Below, piece by piece: positions 18,560-28,639 of a stretch of DNA of 64,000 nucleotides. Positions within the stretch are counted from its first letter, which is position 1. Every line of letters starts with the position of its first letter. The translations under genes and the position numbers were made by a program. This stretch comes from Schizochytrium sp. CCTCC M209059 (Eukaryota; Sar; Bigyra; Thraustochytrida; Thraustochytriidae): positions 51,938 to 115,937 of the forward strand of contig KN805402.1 in assembly GCA_000818945.1 (NCBI GenBank), in the 5' to 3' direction. Under the pieces are notes generated by a model. It was not told the DNA's origin. It did not search any database and saw only the letters and a list, made by a program, of their open reading frames with translations.

Positions 18560-21049
18560 TTACGAGCCCGACGAGGACGGGTTGCTACGCCGAGTATAAA
18601 AGAGCATGTACGCTTGCGATGCAAGCACGTCCTGTCGTGAGACACGGTACACAAAGACGTCGTCGCACTTGTACCAGCACCCATGATGCAAAATGAAGCA
18701 AAAATAGTGTCCACTGTCGATGTTACCCGTGTGCTGAACGACCCCACACAAGTCGTAAAGTTGAGGATTTCTATCGCCATCTTCGATGAGCTTGGAAAGA
18801 TCGAGCCCCGTGTCTGGAAAGACAATACTCTGATCCGACTTTTGCGCCATCCCTGTCTGCGCGTTTGTCTTGAACCGTTTAATGTGGAAACAAAGCACGG
18901 GCGGCAACGAAGTAAGCCGCAGCCGCTTGGAGCATTTGTCCTTGCGTTTTTTGCACTTGCCACACTCAATTGCGGCCATGAGCATCTCAGGCGCGAGGAA
19001 CTTTTCGATCATTGACTCCAGTGTTATCGGTGGCGCAAAAAAGCTCAGGCCGCGCATCAGCACGCCCCCGCGAGCACTCGGACTCGGGTTTGCATTTGAC
19101 GTCGAGGTCGTGGGCGCAGCTACAATAGGGGCAGAAGCTTTTTTTATACTGCCGTTCGCCCCACCATTGCACTGTGTGCCGCTGCCATTCGCCCCCATGG
19201 TTTTCGTGAAACCCTTTACTTCAGACGAGGTCGAGCCCGGCGCCATGTTGTCCTCGCTGGAGAATTTTACTGGACTTGAAGGCGGACTTTCGGTTGACTC
19301 ATCGACATCTTTATCCTTGTCGACGACTGCTCGTCCTGCCTGAGCTTGGACTTTCGATCCTGATTCTTTGGTGCCAGCACTACTTGCGCTCTCAGCGTCA
19401 TGTTCGGTCGGGCAGTCAAGGGATATGTCGAGGAAAGGTTCAAAGGACTTGGACACCTCGCCGCATGCGCTGCATTGTATCTGGGAGCAAAGGATACCAC
19501 CAAATGTGCCGTGCATTACGCAGTCGCACAGCTCCCGCGTTCCATCCCTGCGAATTCGGACGACGTCATTGTCCGGTTTTCCAGAAGCGGAGTGAGCACT
19601 ATTCACCACAAAGCTGAAAAACTCGTGAGCGTCCTGCTGCATGTAGCCCGATAGCCAGGGCGCATGCTGCCACGTGCTGTACAAAAAGTGGTTTAGCAGG
19701 ATGGGCTGCGTCATGAGTGTTCCGCAATACATGTCCTTGATCATGGCTTCGAGCTCGCAGCCAATGCAGCCCAGCGCAATTTTAGGATCAAGCGACGCGG
19801 GGAGACCCGTGGCAGCAGCAGCAGGACCTGCATCGCCACCGTTGGTTGTGCTCGGGGCCGCCGCAAAACTGGGGAGATTGAGCCCCCCCGACGCCGCACT
19901 CGAGTCATCCGCATCAGAGTTCTCGTTGCGCTTTTGTGTGATTTCGGCGTAGGAACTCCACGGCCGTAGCCACGTGATTCCATAGCGAGCGAGGAATACC
20001 CCATCGCGTTCCTGTGCCCACGTGCGAAGAACATTGACAGGCTTCTTTCGACGCTTCGAGCGCGAGGGCGCCTTGCGACTCTGCGGAGCATTTCGTTTGC
20101 CTGTTTTGCTGGTTGTTGGCTCATTTTCGATTTCAATTTTCTCCTCACGAGCGGCCTTGGCCTTGGCCTCGAGCTCGTCACGCGCGCGAGACAGAACGGC
20201 GTGCAACGTGCGGTCGAGTGTTTGGCATTCTGGACTGTTACGAATAGCTCGCGCCACGCTGCAAATGGAGTTGTGCTCGCCAGACAAAAAGTAATCGCGG
20301 ACATTCGGTTGCTGTGCCAAGACTTGGAGAACAGAATTCATGTAGCATGTATTACCAAGGTTGCACATGCCTCGAAGTCCGAGACCTGGCTCGAGAACAC
20401 GAAAGCGTCCGCGATTTCCAGAACTTAGAAGCGCGTGGCAACGCGCGGCGTCAAAGTCGACGTGATAGACGATATCCTCGCAGGCCGCACAATACACTTG
20501 TAAGAGATCCAGATCAGCCGCGAGAACAGTGCCTGCTGGGCATTTGGGACAGCAAAGGCTTTGGCCGCCTTTGGATGGGATGTCAGAGTTGCACCGCAAG
20601 CATCGAAGTCGTGGACTTGAAGTTTTTGGGTGGATAGAGGGAAACATCTCTCGCAACGTAGCATTTTCCGGGGGCTGCACGGGGTCTTGAGATTTTGCAT
20701 GCAACGCCTCCTTGGGCTCAAAGGCCTGCGGTCCAGACGTGTCGACCGTGCGCCCCCACTGGCGCGATTCCGCGAGACAGGTTGACCAAAAATTGCTCAG
20801 CTCCACAACCTCGAAACCCTCTGCTGCAGCACCAATGTGCTCACACACAAAGGCGCCATTGTGGCCATATCTTGGCTTGCTGTGTTTGTCTGTTCCATTT
20901 TTGGTCTTTGGATTATTTCCATTGCTGTTGCTGTTGTTGTTGTTGCTGCTGCTGCAGCTGGTCTTGGTGTCGGTGGGCTTACCAGAGTTTGCGCCGGTGG
21001 TGGCTGTCTTTTTGTTGCCTTCCCGTTGCTGCGTCTTGGCGCACGCCAT
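18560..21049 (-). CDS. USP22/Ubp8-type ubiquitin-specific protease
   Basis: 829 residues. The order is a low-complexity Asn/Ser N-terminus, a ZnF-UBP zinc finger at about 69-205 (CEH, CLRC, CPKC, CAAC, VYHVDFDAARCH), and a C19 peptidase domain. Catalytic Cys235 lies in NLGNTCYMNS, and the His box GNIDSGHYFCF puts the histidine near 781. QQDAHEFF and FEPFLDISLDCP match the USP22/Ubp8 subgroup, the deubiquitinase of the SAGA coactivator that removes ubiquitin from histone H2B. Inserts in the catalytic domain are a basic nuclear-localisation-like stretch near 320-335 and a Ser/Gly/Asn-rich loop near 560-660. The zinc-finger-first layout also occurs in USP3/USP16-type enzymes, so SAGA membership is inference. 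The start is the only ATG before the Asn tract. Confidence 0.88.
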   Translation of the reverse strand: MACAKTQQREGNKKTATTGANSGKPTDTKTSCSSSNNNNSNSNGNNPKTKNGTDKHSKPRYGHNGAFVCEHIGAAAEGFEVVELSNFWSTCLAESRQWGRTVDTSGPQAFEPKEALHAKSQDPVQPPENATLREMFPSIHPKTSSPRLRCLRCNSDIPSKGGQSLCCPKCPAGTVLAADLDLLQVYCAACEDIVYHVDFDAARCHALLSSGNRGRFRVLEPGLGLRGMCNLGNTCYMNSVLQVLAQQPNVRDYFLSGEHNSICSVARAIRNSPECQTLDRTLHAVLSRARDELEAKAKAAREEKIEIENEPTTSKTGKRNAPQSRKAPSRSKRRKKPVNVLRTWAQERDGVFLARYGITWLRPWSSYAEITQKRNENSDADDSSAASGGLNLPSFAAAPSTTNGGDAGPAAAATGLPASLDPKIALGCIGCELEAMIKDMYCGTLMTQPILLNHFLYSTWQHAPWLSGYMQQDAHEFFSFVVNSAHSASGKPDNDVVRIRRDGTRELCDCVMHGTFGGILCSQIQCSACGEVSKSFEPFLDISLDCPTEHDAESASSAGTKESGSKVQAQAGRAVVDKDKDVDESTESPPSSPVKFSSEDNMAPGSTSSEVKGFTKTMGANGSGTQCNGGANGSIKKASAPIVAAPTTSTSNANPSPSARGGVLMRGLSFFAPPITLESMIEKFLAPEMLMAAIECGKCKKRKDKCSKRLRLTSLPPVLCFHIKRFKTNAQTGMAQKSDQSIVFPDTGLDLSKLIEDGDRNPQLYDLCGVVQHTGNIDSGHYFCFILHHGCWYKCDDVFVYRVSRQDVLASQAYMLFYTRRSNPSSSGS

Positions 21050-22155
21050 CTTGTCTGCACCGTGCCGCCTTTTGCGGCTTCTCGCGGCGCAAGCACGTCA
21101 GCGCCCCCCGTCCCCTCCGAGTCTCCGCGTAGGGTAAAGGCGAACGCGCCGGCGCGAGCGAGGACGTCAACTTTGTGGAGCTTGGGCTGCGGCACTCAAT
21201 GCGCACACCACTCGCTGCCTGCTACTTCTGCGCCTCCTACTGCTTGTTTCGCTCTGCGTCGCGACGTCTCCCGCTCCCCGGCCCGGGAGCGGTGGGAGGG
21301 GGCTTCGCCCTGCCCTCTCGGCCGATTTCCGCCCGTGCCTGCGCCCGTCCGGCACGAGGACAGCGACTGTAGATTGCTTTCGCATTTCGGTGGCGATCAA
21401 CGAAGGCTTAGACCTAGAGGCGATGATGGGGGACTCTTGTTCACGTTAGTCACATGGGCAAGGCCTTGGCCTACTTGATTGACTTTTGCTGGTGGCGAAA
21501 ACACCTTCAAGATGAGGTGTTTGGCATTGCTCGACACGCGAAATGTTACGAAGGTGGGGAAAAGGTTGAGAGTCTGCTTCGGTGGCCAAGGGCCAGAGAG
21601 CTGTCGAGCATTCATCATTGTTGCAGAGCTTGATACGCACGATGGGATGTCTGTCTCCTTGTACGTGGTCATGCGGGAAAGAAGTCGAGACAGCTTGCTC
21701 AGCAGCATGCAGAGAAAGGCACACGTACGAGAATTATGACAGCGCTGTGCTGCGAACAAGATTTTCAAGAGCGGAATAAAATCATTCTTCTTTTTCAGAA
21801 TTGAAATGAAGGAATGCCATCTTGATCTGCCTTACCTATCTATCACCTACATTATCCGCCTTGCTAGATTTGAAAGACGTTTGGTGTACACGCAAGTCGG
21901 CAAAGAGGGGTCGCTGTTTTGCAAAAAGCAGACACATGCATCGATCGTCAAATGAGTACATCGCGAAAAAAAAAACGTTGCTTACATTAATTCCGGTAGG
22001 CTAGAACGGCACGCGACGCAGCTACCAGTTATAAGGATCACCATAATCTAGTCGTCCATTGTCCTTTAAAAGCAATTATTGGTGTAAGAGAGTACAAATT
22101 TGTGTAATAGCAGAGACTTTTCCTTTCATCTTCGAATCCCCATTATTGCCTGCAA
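21050..22155. other. Intergenic, no gene seen
   Basis: 1.1 kb between the USP22-like start and the stop of the PAP2 gene on the same strand. It turns AT-richer from about 21750 to 22130. Open frames are short; no RNA gene recognised. Confidence 0.6.
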
Positions 22156-22728
22156 TTACGCGAACGTTTCCCAAACACGGAGCGCAAGCAAGCCATTCAA
22201 GACGCCCAGGACGCCACCGAGGATAACTTGATTTACAGTGTGGGCAGGGCGTGGCGTGCCATTCACATGAACCGTGAAGATGCCGCCATATCGGGTTCTG
22301 GAAATCGCCGTGAGCGCTGCTAATGCCACAATGGAGATCGCTGACGACAAGCTCGAAAAGGTCCCGCGCGAAGGGTCGCGGAACACAGCATGAAGAAAAA
22401 CGACCGCCGCAAACCACGCCGTCTGCGCATGTCCGCTAGGCATGCCCGAGGTCGTGCTCACCTTGGGCTGATGACTCGGGTAAATCCCGGTGTCCATGGC
22501 ACCGGCGGGACGCTTGATCCACACCGTGTCCTTGCCAAAGAGCACCTTGCAGGCTGCCTTGGCGGCATGGTTGCTCACCTCGTTGAGCACGAGCCCCACG
22601 AGGAGCGCGAGGGCCTCGCCGCTGGCAAAGACTGCCGCGTACGCCGCCGTGCCCACATACAGCGTGTACGGCAGCGTGCGCACTACGTTGCTTGGCAGCG
22701 CCCGCGCGTCGCTGGCCTCCGTGGACAT
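22156..22728 (-). CDS. PAP2-superfamily phosphatase, dolichyl-diphosphatase-like
   Basis: 190 residues with four or more hydrophobic helices. The PAP2 signature is intact: K66-x6-R73-P74, SGMPSGHAQ with PSGH at 97-100, and SRTRYGG followed by a histidine in HTVNQVILGG. The last motif has Gln where most lipid phosphatases have Asp (HxxxD); dolichyl-diphosphatase (DOLPP1) also has a Gln there. That enzyme hydrolyses dolichyl pyrophosphate on the ER lumenal face and recycles the carrier for N-glycosylation. An extra dozen residues (GTPRPA region) sits between the SR motif and the catalytic His, making the active-site loop longer than usual. Other PAP2 lipid phosphatases remain possible. The ATG lies next to a repeat-rich upstream block. 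Confidence 0.75.
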   Translation of the reverse strand: MSTEASDARALPSNVVRTLPYTLYVGTAAYAAVFASGEALALLVGLVLNEVSNHAAKAACKVLFGKDTVWIKRPAGAMDTGIYPSHQPKVSTTSGMPSGHAQTAWFAAVVFLHAVFRDPSRGTFSSLSSAISIVALAALTAISRTRYGGIFTVHVNGTPRPAHTVNQVILGGVLGVLNGLLALRVWETFA

Positions 22729-23763
22729 GCTGCGACGTCGCTGCTCTTCCCAGTCCTGCTGCCGTCAATTCTGCTCGCGCTCGTCCTCGTGCTGACGCTG
22801 TAGACCTTTGGCTGGCCCCGGTGCTCCTGCTGGTGCTGGTGCTGGTGCTGGTTCTCGCTGCCGCTGACGCTCTGCTGTTCCTGCTTTCGCTTTATCCACA
22901 ACTAAAGCACGCAAGGCAATAGCAAGAAAGCTCGCGGACGATGTCTAAGCCGAGCTAGCTAGCTGGCAAGCGAGGCGCTCTCGGTCTCCGTGGTCGCGCT
23001 GCTGCTCGACTCCTGCTCCTGCTTTTTCTGCTTTTGCTTTTTGGCTTTTTAGCTTTTGCACGAAAAAGCAAGAAAGCTCGCAAACGACGTCTGAGCCGAG
23101 CTAGCTAGTTGGCAAGCGAGGCGCTCTCGGTCTCTGTAGTCGCGATGCTGCTCGTCTCTGCTCCAGCTTCTGCTCCTGCTTCTTCTGCTTCTGCTTTGCT
23201 TTTGGTTTTGGTTTTGGTTTTTTGGTTTTGGTTTTGGTTTTGGTTTTGGTTTTGGTTTTGGTTTTGCTTTTGCTTTTGCTTTTGGTTCTGCTTGTCAGTG
23301 TTAGCGACGCTGCAGAGGAAGAGCAAGCAAGAGCAAGCGAGCAGTTCGCGAAGGTGCTTCTGCTTTTGCTTTTCCTGCTTTTGCTTCTGCTTCTGCTCTT
23401 GCTCCTGCTTTTGCTTTCGCTCCTGCTTTCGCTTTCGCTTCTGCTCGTCAAAGGCAGCGACGCTGCAGAAGGAAGCAAGCAAGCAGGAGCAAGCAGGAGC
23501 AAGCGAGCAGCTCGCGCAGGACGCGGCATAACCCCAGCCAGCCCTGGCGCGCGACGCGGCCGCCGAGCGGACCTCGCGGCGCGCCCCGGCGGCGGCGGCG
23601 CGCGGTCGCCCGAGGACGAGGCACGGGCCCGGGTGCGTGGCATCGGGGCCATCGCGGTGGACCTGGACGACGAGGCCCACCACGAAGACGAGGCCCACCA
23701 CGAAGACGAGACCGAGGAGGAGGAGGCCGAGGAGAGAGGAGACGGGACGAGGGCTCCGACCGC
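22729..23763. repeat. Complex minisatellite block between PAP2 and methyltransferase genes
   Basis: About 1 kb dominated by repeats. There is a direct duplication of about 88 bp (22921-23008 and 23067-23154) that differs at about 8 sites, mostly transitions. A TTTTGG array follows (23200-23286), then TTGCTTCTGC tracts and a second imperfect repeat around GCGACGCTGCAGA (about 23308-23355 and 23453-23515). Open frames inside are homopolymeric and I do not call them genes. It probably includes both divergent promoters. Confidence 0.85.
23200..23286. repeat. (TTTTGG)n array
   Basis: About a dozen TTTTGG units with occasional TTTTGC. It is superficially telomere-like, but it sits in the middle of a gene-bearing region. 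Confidence 0.9.
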
Positions 23764-25902
23764 ATGGACACGAAGCCCCCTTGCGAGGCGGAGGACCGGA
23801 AGAGGCTTGGCAGCGATGGCCACGAGCACGACCGCCACCAGCAAGACCAAGACCTCCACCGCCACCACCAACAACACCTCAATGACTGTAACAATCATAG
23901 CCACCATAGCCTCGCGGAAAGATCGTGGCAGCGGAGACGTCGTCAGCAGCGGGAATATCAGCACCACCGGAGCGACGACGGAGAGGATGATCACTTAGAC
24001 AATGATCGGCGTGCGAAAAAGCGTCGTGATCTCGATCAAGAGTGTAACCGGGATGACGAGGAGGTTGAGGATCTTACAATGGGTTCTTCCGCCGCACGTC
24101 GAAACAGCTCGTTTGGAAATGATGGCGACGATGAAGGGGAGGGTAGCAGTCAGCATAGAGCGCACAATACAGCTCGCCGTGAGGAAGAGAACATAGACGA
24201 AGACAATTATGACAACCACCACAATCATCACCATCACCACCACCACCATCTTGAAGACCAAGACAATGACGAGGAAAATAAGGACTTTGACGACGAAAGC
24301 CATCATCATCATCATCATCATCATCATCACCACGATGATGACGAAGACGATGACTATGATAACCACGACCACGACCACGACCACGAGCACCACGGACATA
24401 GTCATGGAGATCACCACCATCACGACTCGAGCGCGATGGAAGTGCAGATTCGGCCGGGCGTCACAAAACATGTCATGTGCGTGCGCCATGATCTAGGAGA
24501 CGATTGTACCTGTCCGAGCTGTACTCACACTGAGACCGCCAACAAGAGATTCTGGGATAAACTGTATTCACTCAACGCCGAGCAAGACACAGACTCGGAA
24601 TACTTACTGGCATACGAGTCGCTCGCGTTGGCGCTTGCAAAACAGATGATAGTTGAAACAGGTCGCGGTACTCCAAGTGAAGCCCGCATCCTTCTCCCTG
24701 GATGCGGAGACTCCCGATTTAGCGTTAGCATGTATCAGGCCACCGCCTTCAGGCACATCACCAATACCGATATCTCAGAGGTAGCCATCAAGACGCAGGA
24801 GAAGTACTTTGATCATCTCAAGGCAGCAACGGTAACCAATTTTGTGGATGATGCTGCGAACACGCGGCTTCCGCCCCAATCGTTCGATCTCGTCATTGAC
24901 AAATCTCTTCTCGACTGCCTCTCGTATTGCTCTGACGACGAGACAACTATTGAATCGCGAATCTCGCGTCTCATGGCAGGCTTCTATGAGGTTCTTGCCC
25001 CTGGAGGGCGCTGTATTCTCGTGGTGAGCGAACAGAATGAGCCCGCAAACGTGTTACCGTACGTTAGCGAGGCGTGGGCTCCTGTGAATGCAATGTTAAT
25101 GAATGCAATTTGCTGCGGGAGTGCGGTCGCGCCCAAACCATGGAAGGTCCTGGCCGTTGTCTCGCTTGACTACGCGCAAGACGGTCATGGCATCTCCCGC
25201 GGAGCTCCAGTTGTCGCTTCACAAGATCACCTTGCCGCTGGCCACGATTTGTGGAACTGCGACCAAGAAGGTCTCGCATCGGGCCCTCCACGTACTCGCT
25301 TTTGGCTTTACACGCTGCGCAAGGGTTCTCGCGAGGGCTGCTCGCCAGCTCCGCGTCTCCCGCCTCCACTTCTTCCCCATGGCACGCAAGAGGTTACTGC
25401 AAGTTCTTCTTCCCGAGAGAATGGCAGCGCCGTTGCATGGGGTGCGGCCTCAGGTGACTATCATGCTATAAGTGGCGCGCTTCTCGAATGGTCTGCACAG
25501 ATTCTGCCGACATTGACAACTATCGAGACTTCGTGCCAGCAATGGGTCACTGAGCTTCGCTTTTTTAGGCAGAATCCGTACCGTATCAGGCAGGCGGAAC
25601 AGCTTGAGGCGGAACTCAGGCACACACGCAACGTCGACCCCGACGCAACATCATCGATAGGCTACCTCGCTGCGTCCCAGGCCCAAACGTTTAAGATAAA
25701 ATTGAGCGGCGTACAGGTCCGATACGTGTCTGCACGCAGGCATGTTGAGACAATTCTCCGGACGCAAGCCTCTGCTCTGGAGACGCGTTGGGTTTCGCAA
25801 AAGCTCATGCATGTAAAGCTTGCTCTTGATAGGGCTGATGTGGCGCTTAATGAGGTCACCAAGCTCCTCCCTAGCGCATCCTTTGGCGGCTGGGTCGGAT
25901 AA
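23764..25902 (+). CDS. Class I SAM-dependent methyltransferase with His/Asp-rich N-terminus
   Basis: 712 residues. Residues 1-222 are disordered and dominated by His, Asp and Glu, with homopolymeric His runs of 8-11 and HDHDHDHEHHGHSHGDHHHH just before the fold. CTCPSC (248-253) follows. The methyltransferase core has motif I ILLPGCGDSRF at 309-319, NTDISEVAI as the acidic strand-2 motif, FDLVIDKSLLDCL, and LAPGGRCILV. This matches the EEF1AKMT4/METTL13-type lysine methyltransferases that act on translation elongation factor 1A, so that substrate is plausible. About 200 further residues end in a coiled coil. The His-rich stretch suggests metal binding, as in zinc transporters and nickel chaperones; that is inference. 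A later start at 24079 (MGSSAARR) would keep the fold and most of the His run. Confidence 0.8.
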   Translation: MDTKPPCEAEDRKRLGSDGHEHDRHQQDQDLHRHHQQHLNDCNNHSHHSLAERSWQRRRRQQREYQHHRSDDGEDDHLDNDRRAKKRRDLDQECNRDDEEVEDLTMGSSAARRNSSFGNDGDDEGEGSSQHRAHNTARREEENIDEDNYDNHHNHHHHHHHHLEDQDNDEENKDFDDESHHHHHHHHHHHDDDEDDDYDNHDHDHDHEHHGHSHGDHHHHDSSAMEVQIRPGVTKHVMCVRHDLGDDCTCPSCTHTETANKRFWDKLYSLNAEQDTDSEYLLAYESLALALAKQMIVETGRGTPSEARILLPGCGDSRFSVSMYQATAFRHITNTDISEVAIKTQEKYFDHLKAATVTNFVDDAANTRLPPQSFDLVIDKSLLDCLSYCSDDETTIESRISRLMAGFYEVLAPGGRCILVVSEQNEPANVLPYVSEAWAPVNAMLMNAICCGSAVAPKPWKVLAVVSLDYAQDGHGISRGAPVVASQDHLAAGHDLWNCDQEGLASGPPRTRFWLYTLRKGSREGCSPAPRLPPPLLPHGTQEVTASSSSRENGSAVAWGAASGDYHAISGALLEWSAQILPTLTTIETSCQQWVTELRFFRQNPYRIRQAEQLEAELRHTRNVDPDATSSIGYLAASQAQTFKIKLSGVQVRYVSARRHVETILRTQASALETRWVSQKLMHVKLALDRADVALNEVTKLLPSASFGGWVG

Positions 25903-26526
25903 TCGCCGTCTATCTGATACGCTACGCTCACGTGCGCACTCACGAAGTCTCAGCCCTCTTGAAAGAATGATATTCCCTTTGCATTTCACGTCAATTTCTT
26001 TTTGTATTTATGCTCGAGCAGTGCACCGCTGCAATCGTCCATGGAAATCCCAACATCAAAACTCCATCATTGGCAAACTCGTTGCCGCGCGATCGTAACA
26101 GTGGAAGAACCGTTTTCATGATTATGGTTCTGCGTGCAAGCAGAGAACCACTGCCATTATTCATGGAAACTTCAACGCCAAATCTTCATCGATTGCAAGC
26201 TCTTTGCGACGGAATTGGACTAGCAAAGGAAACACATATCGTAGTGCCTTTGCCTTTTCCATGGACCTCCCAACTCTTCATTAACCTGCCACGTTTTCAT
26301 GGACTTGCCAAGTCTTGTGTTGCTCCTTCTCATGTCAAAAGAAGATTGCAGACGTCGCCTACTGCCTTGTTCATAAACTTTCAATATGATTTTGTAAACT
26401 GGCAACTTCATGTTGCTTTACGTGTACACTATAGATTGTGAACGGTAAAAGTAGACACACCGCTGCGCGCTCACCATTTCCCATGAAGATCGAGTGAATG
26501 GGAGGGAACTAATGTGCTTTTTAGCT
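25903..26526. repeat. Intergenic region with degenerate CATGGA repeats
   Basis: 624 bp between convergent genes. Imperfect copies of a unit starting CATGGA-A/C-YYCMAAC recur at about 26040, 26164, 26261 and 26303. No open frame of substance. Confidence 0.55.
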
Positions 26527-27341
26527 TTACTTTTTCTTGAACATGGAAGAGAGAGTGAGCTGTTTCGGCTTCGTGCCAGGCTTCTTGGCTGTCTTGGAAG
26601 TAGAAGTCTTGGTGCTAGTCGCAGCACTCTTTACTTCTTTCTTGTCACTAGAAGACGCAGTCGAAATGGATTCGGGGATGGGCTCGTCAACTTCCTCCTC
26701 GATGACACGCTCACGGACGACAAGAAAGCCCTCGTCGTCCTCCACCGTCTCTTTGACAACACGGCGCTTCTTCACCTTGCGCGTGGCCCCTGTCTGCGCG
26801 CCGGGTTTGGAAACTTGCACGCCAAGCCTCTCACGGGCTTTCGCCTTTGCGGCCTCTTCCTCTTTGCGCTTGCGCTCTTGCCGAGCTAAACGGTTGGCCT
26901 CACGCTCCGCTTCGCGTTTCTCAGCCTTTTCCTTCGCACGCGTTTCCGCTACTTCGTTGGCAAGGGCCTCGCGCTGACGGGCGACGCGATCTGCGTCATT
27001 CTCACTGTCCTCTGCATCCGCGAGCTGATGGTCGCCGTCTTGATCAATTCTCTCGTCGGATGCATGCGAGGTAAGCTTCTTCGTGATCGTTTTCTCGTCA
27101 CTGCCAGCATCAGCATCTTTTTCGCTTTTGCTGTTTGCTTCTTTGCTGTCCTTCTTGCTGGTGACGTTTTGGTTCTGCACGGCATCATCGAGCTCGAATT
27201 CCTCCTCGTCGCTATCGTCCTCGAGGACCTTGAGCTTTTTCTTCTTGCGGGGTGCTTCGGTATCCTTATCGTCCTCATCATCCAGGCTCCGAGCAGTCTT
27301 CTTTGTGGACTCTGAGGCAGGGTCTGCATTCACCTTATTTC

Positions 27342-27372
<31 letters not shown>

Positions 27373-28143
27373 GGCGGAGGTATTGTTCTTGTTGGAAGGG
27401 GACGAGAGGGATGACATTTCGCTGAGCTCATCTGAAGCGCGAAGTGAGCTCGCGGGCGGCGCGTCCGAGTTCTCCGTGGCGTCCTTTTTCTTTTCCTTTT
27501 CCTTGGTCGCGGGTCCAGTACTCGCTGCAGGCTTCTTTTGTTTAAAGAAATCCTTGGATGAGATTTTCTTGGTCGCCTTACTATTCATGCGCTTAAATGC
27601 AGGCGCAACAAAGCTCGGGCCTTCACCCGCTGGGCGCGTGAACACTTTGTTGCGACGAGGTTCGGCCACAACGCGACGGCTGCCGATCCCGCCCCGCCCA
27701 GAGAATGAGACGGCCCCGAGCCTGTTTTCGATAAGATCCTTGCTCACGCTGTCATCAGAGTTGAGCAAGTCGCACACCTTTGCATGCGTCGTGTTTGCCA
27801 GCGCAGTGCTCGTGTCCGTGTCTACGGCCGGTTGCACGGCGTAAATGTGCGTTGCGAGCACGACGTCCATTTTCGCCTTGACGGCTTCGAGCTTATCTTC
27901 CCGCACAATCTTGACGTTGTGCGCAACTTTGCTGGACTTGGATCTTCCCGTGACGAGGTACGTCACGACGCTGCGCTTTTTCGTCTCGTCGCTACGTTGT
28001 GCCGCGAACTGGCGCAGGGCCTCTTGTGCGTCCTTCATGGCTATGCCGCGCTCGTACGCGAGCCACTTGTACGTCACGCATTGATCGTCTACAAGCACCA
28101 GTCTCTCGATATCGCTCTGCAGGTCTTCATCCTGCGCGCCCAT
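26527..28143 (-). CDS. POLD3: DNA polymerase delta subunit 3 (POLD3/Cdc27/Pol32)
   Basis: 538 residues from the ATG at 28143; human has 466. About residues 1-130 form the winged-helix region that binds the polymerase delta B subunit (VTYKWLAYERGI, VTYLVTGR, HIYAVQPA). The rest is a long charged, disordered tail with an Asn homopolymer (encoded by GTT repeats at about 27339-27374) and a Lys/Glu-rich helix. It closes with a PCNA-interacting box at the extreme C-terminus, QLTLSSMFKKK, the hallmark position for POLD3. It tethers polymerase delta to PCNA in lagging-strand synthesis and repair. The frame extends 100 codons further upstream without resemblance to the family and would use a non-conserved start, so the internal ATG is preferred. 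The promoter is shared with TBC1D5 (496 bp). Confidence 0.85.
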
Positions 28144-28639
28144 CGTGTTCCCGCGCCGCACCGACCTCTCTCGCGCGCGCAGCAAGCGCCCTCGCAGCAA
28201 GCAAGTTTGCCACTTGTGCGAACGAAAAAGACCACGCCTAACCACTGCGCAACCCTTTTTCTTTTCTAACTTGCACAACCCTTTTTCAGCCAGCGAGAAT
28301 GTGGCTTCAAGTTGCTTTTTGGTCACGCCATACGCCGCAGAGACCATCTCTTGGGTGTCTACGAGGCGCTTCACACCGCCAGGGCTGACGCGCGGAGGTT
28401 TGCATGCGCCATGAGCCTTTTCCGTCGTATCGCTGCTGAGCAAGAGCGCCGAAGACGCAGAGCTATTTACGGTTCAAGTTGGTTGTTTTCGTGAGACTCC
28501 GTGGTACTATCATACGTATCTTCGCAAAGCGAAATATTGAAGACTCCACAGACCTGCACCAGGGCCGCGTGCGCGCACGGAGCGGGAACACGAGCCGGCA
28601 CGCGGCTGCTCTCTGCCCCTTTGGTCGCTCACGAGCACG
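28144..28639. promoter_or_regulatory. Divergent promoter region (POLD3 / TBC1D5)
   Basis: 496 bp between the two starts. The POLD3 frame stays open part of the way (to 28443), so a longer N-terminus cannot be excluded. No distinct TATA element seen. Confidence 0.45.

Noticed and set aside
23101..23998. Long open frames of Leu/Val or Lys/Thr repeats in the minisatellite block
   Set aside because: They are translations of TTTTGG and TTGCTTCTGC arrays in several phases and carry no protein-like complexity.
28144..28443. 100-codon upstream extension of POLD3
   Set aside because: It does not resemble the family N-terminus, which begins right after the ATG at 28143. Kept only as a note.
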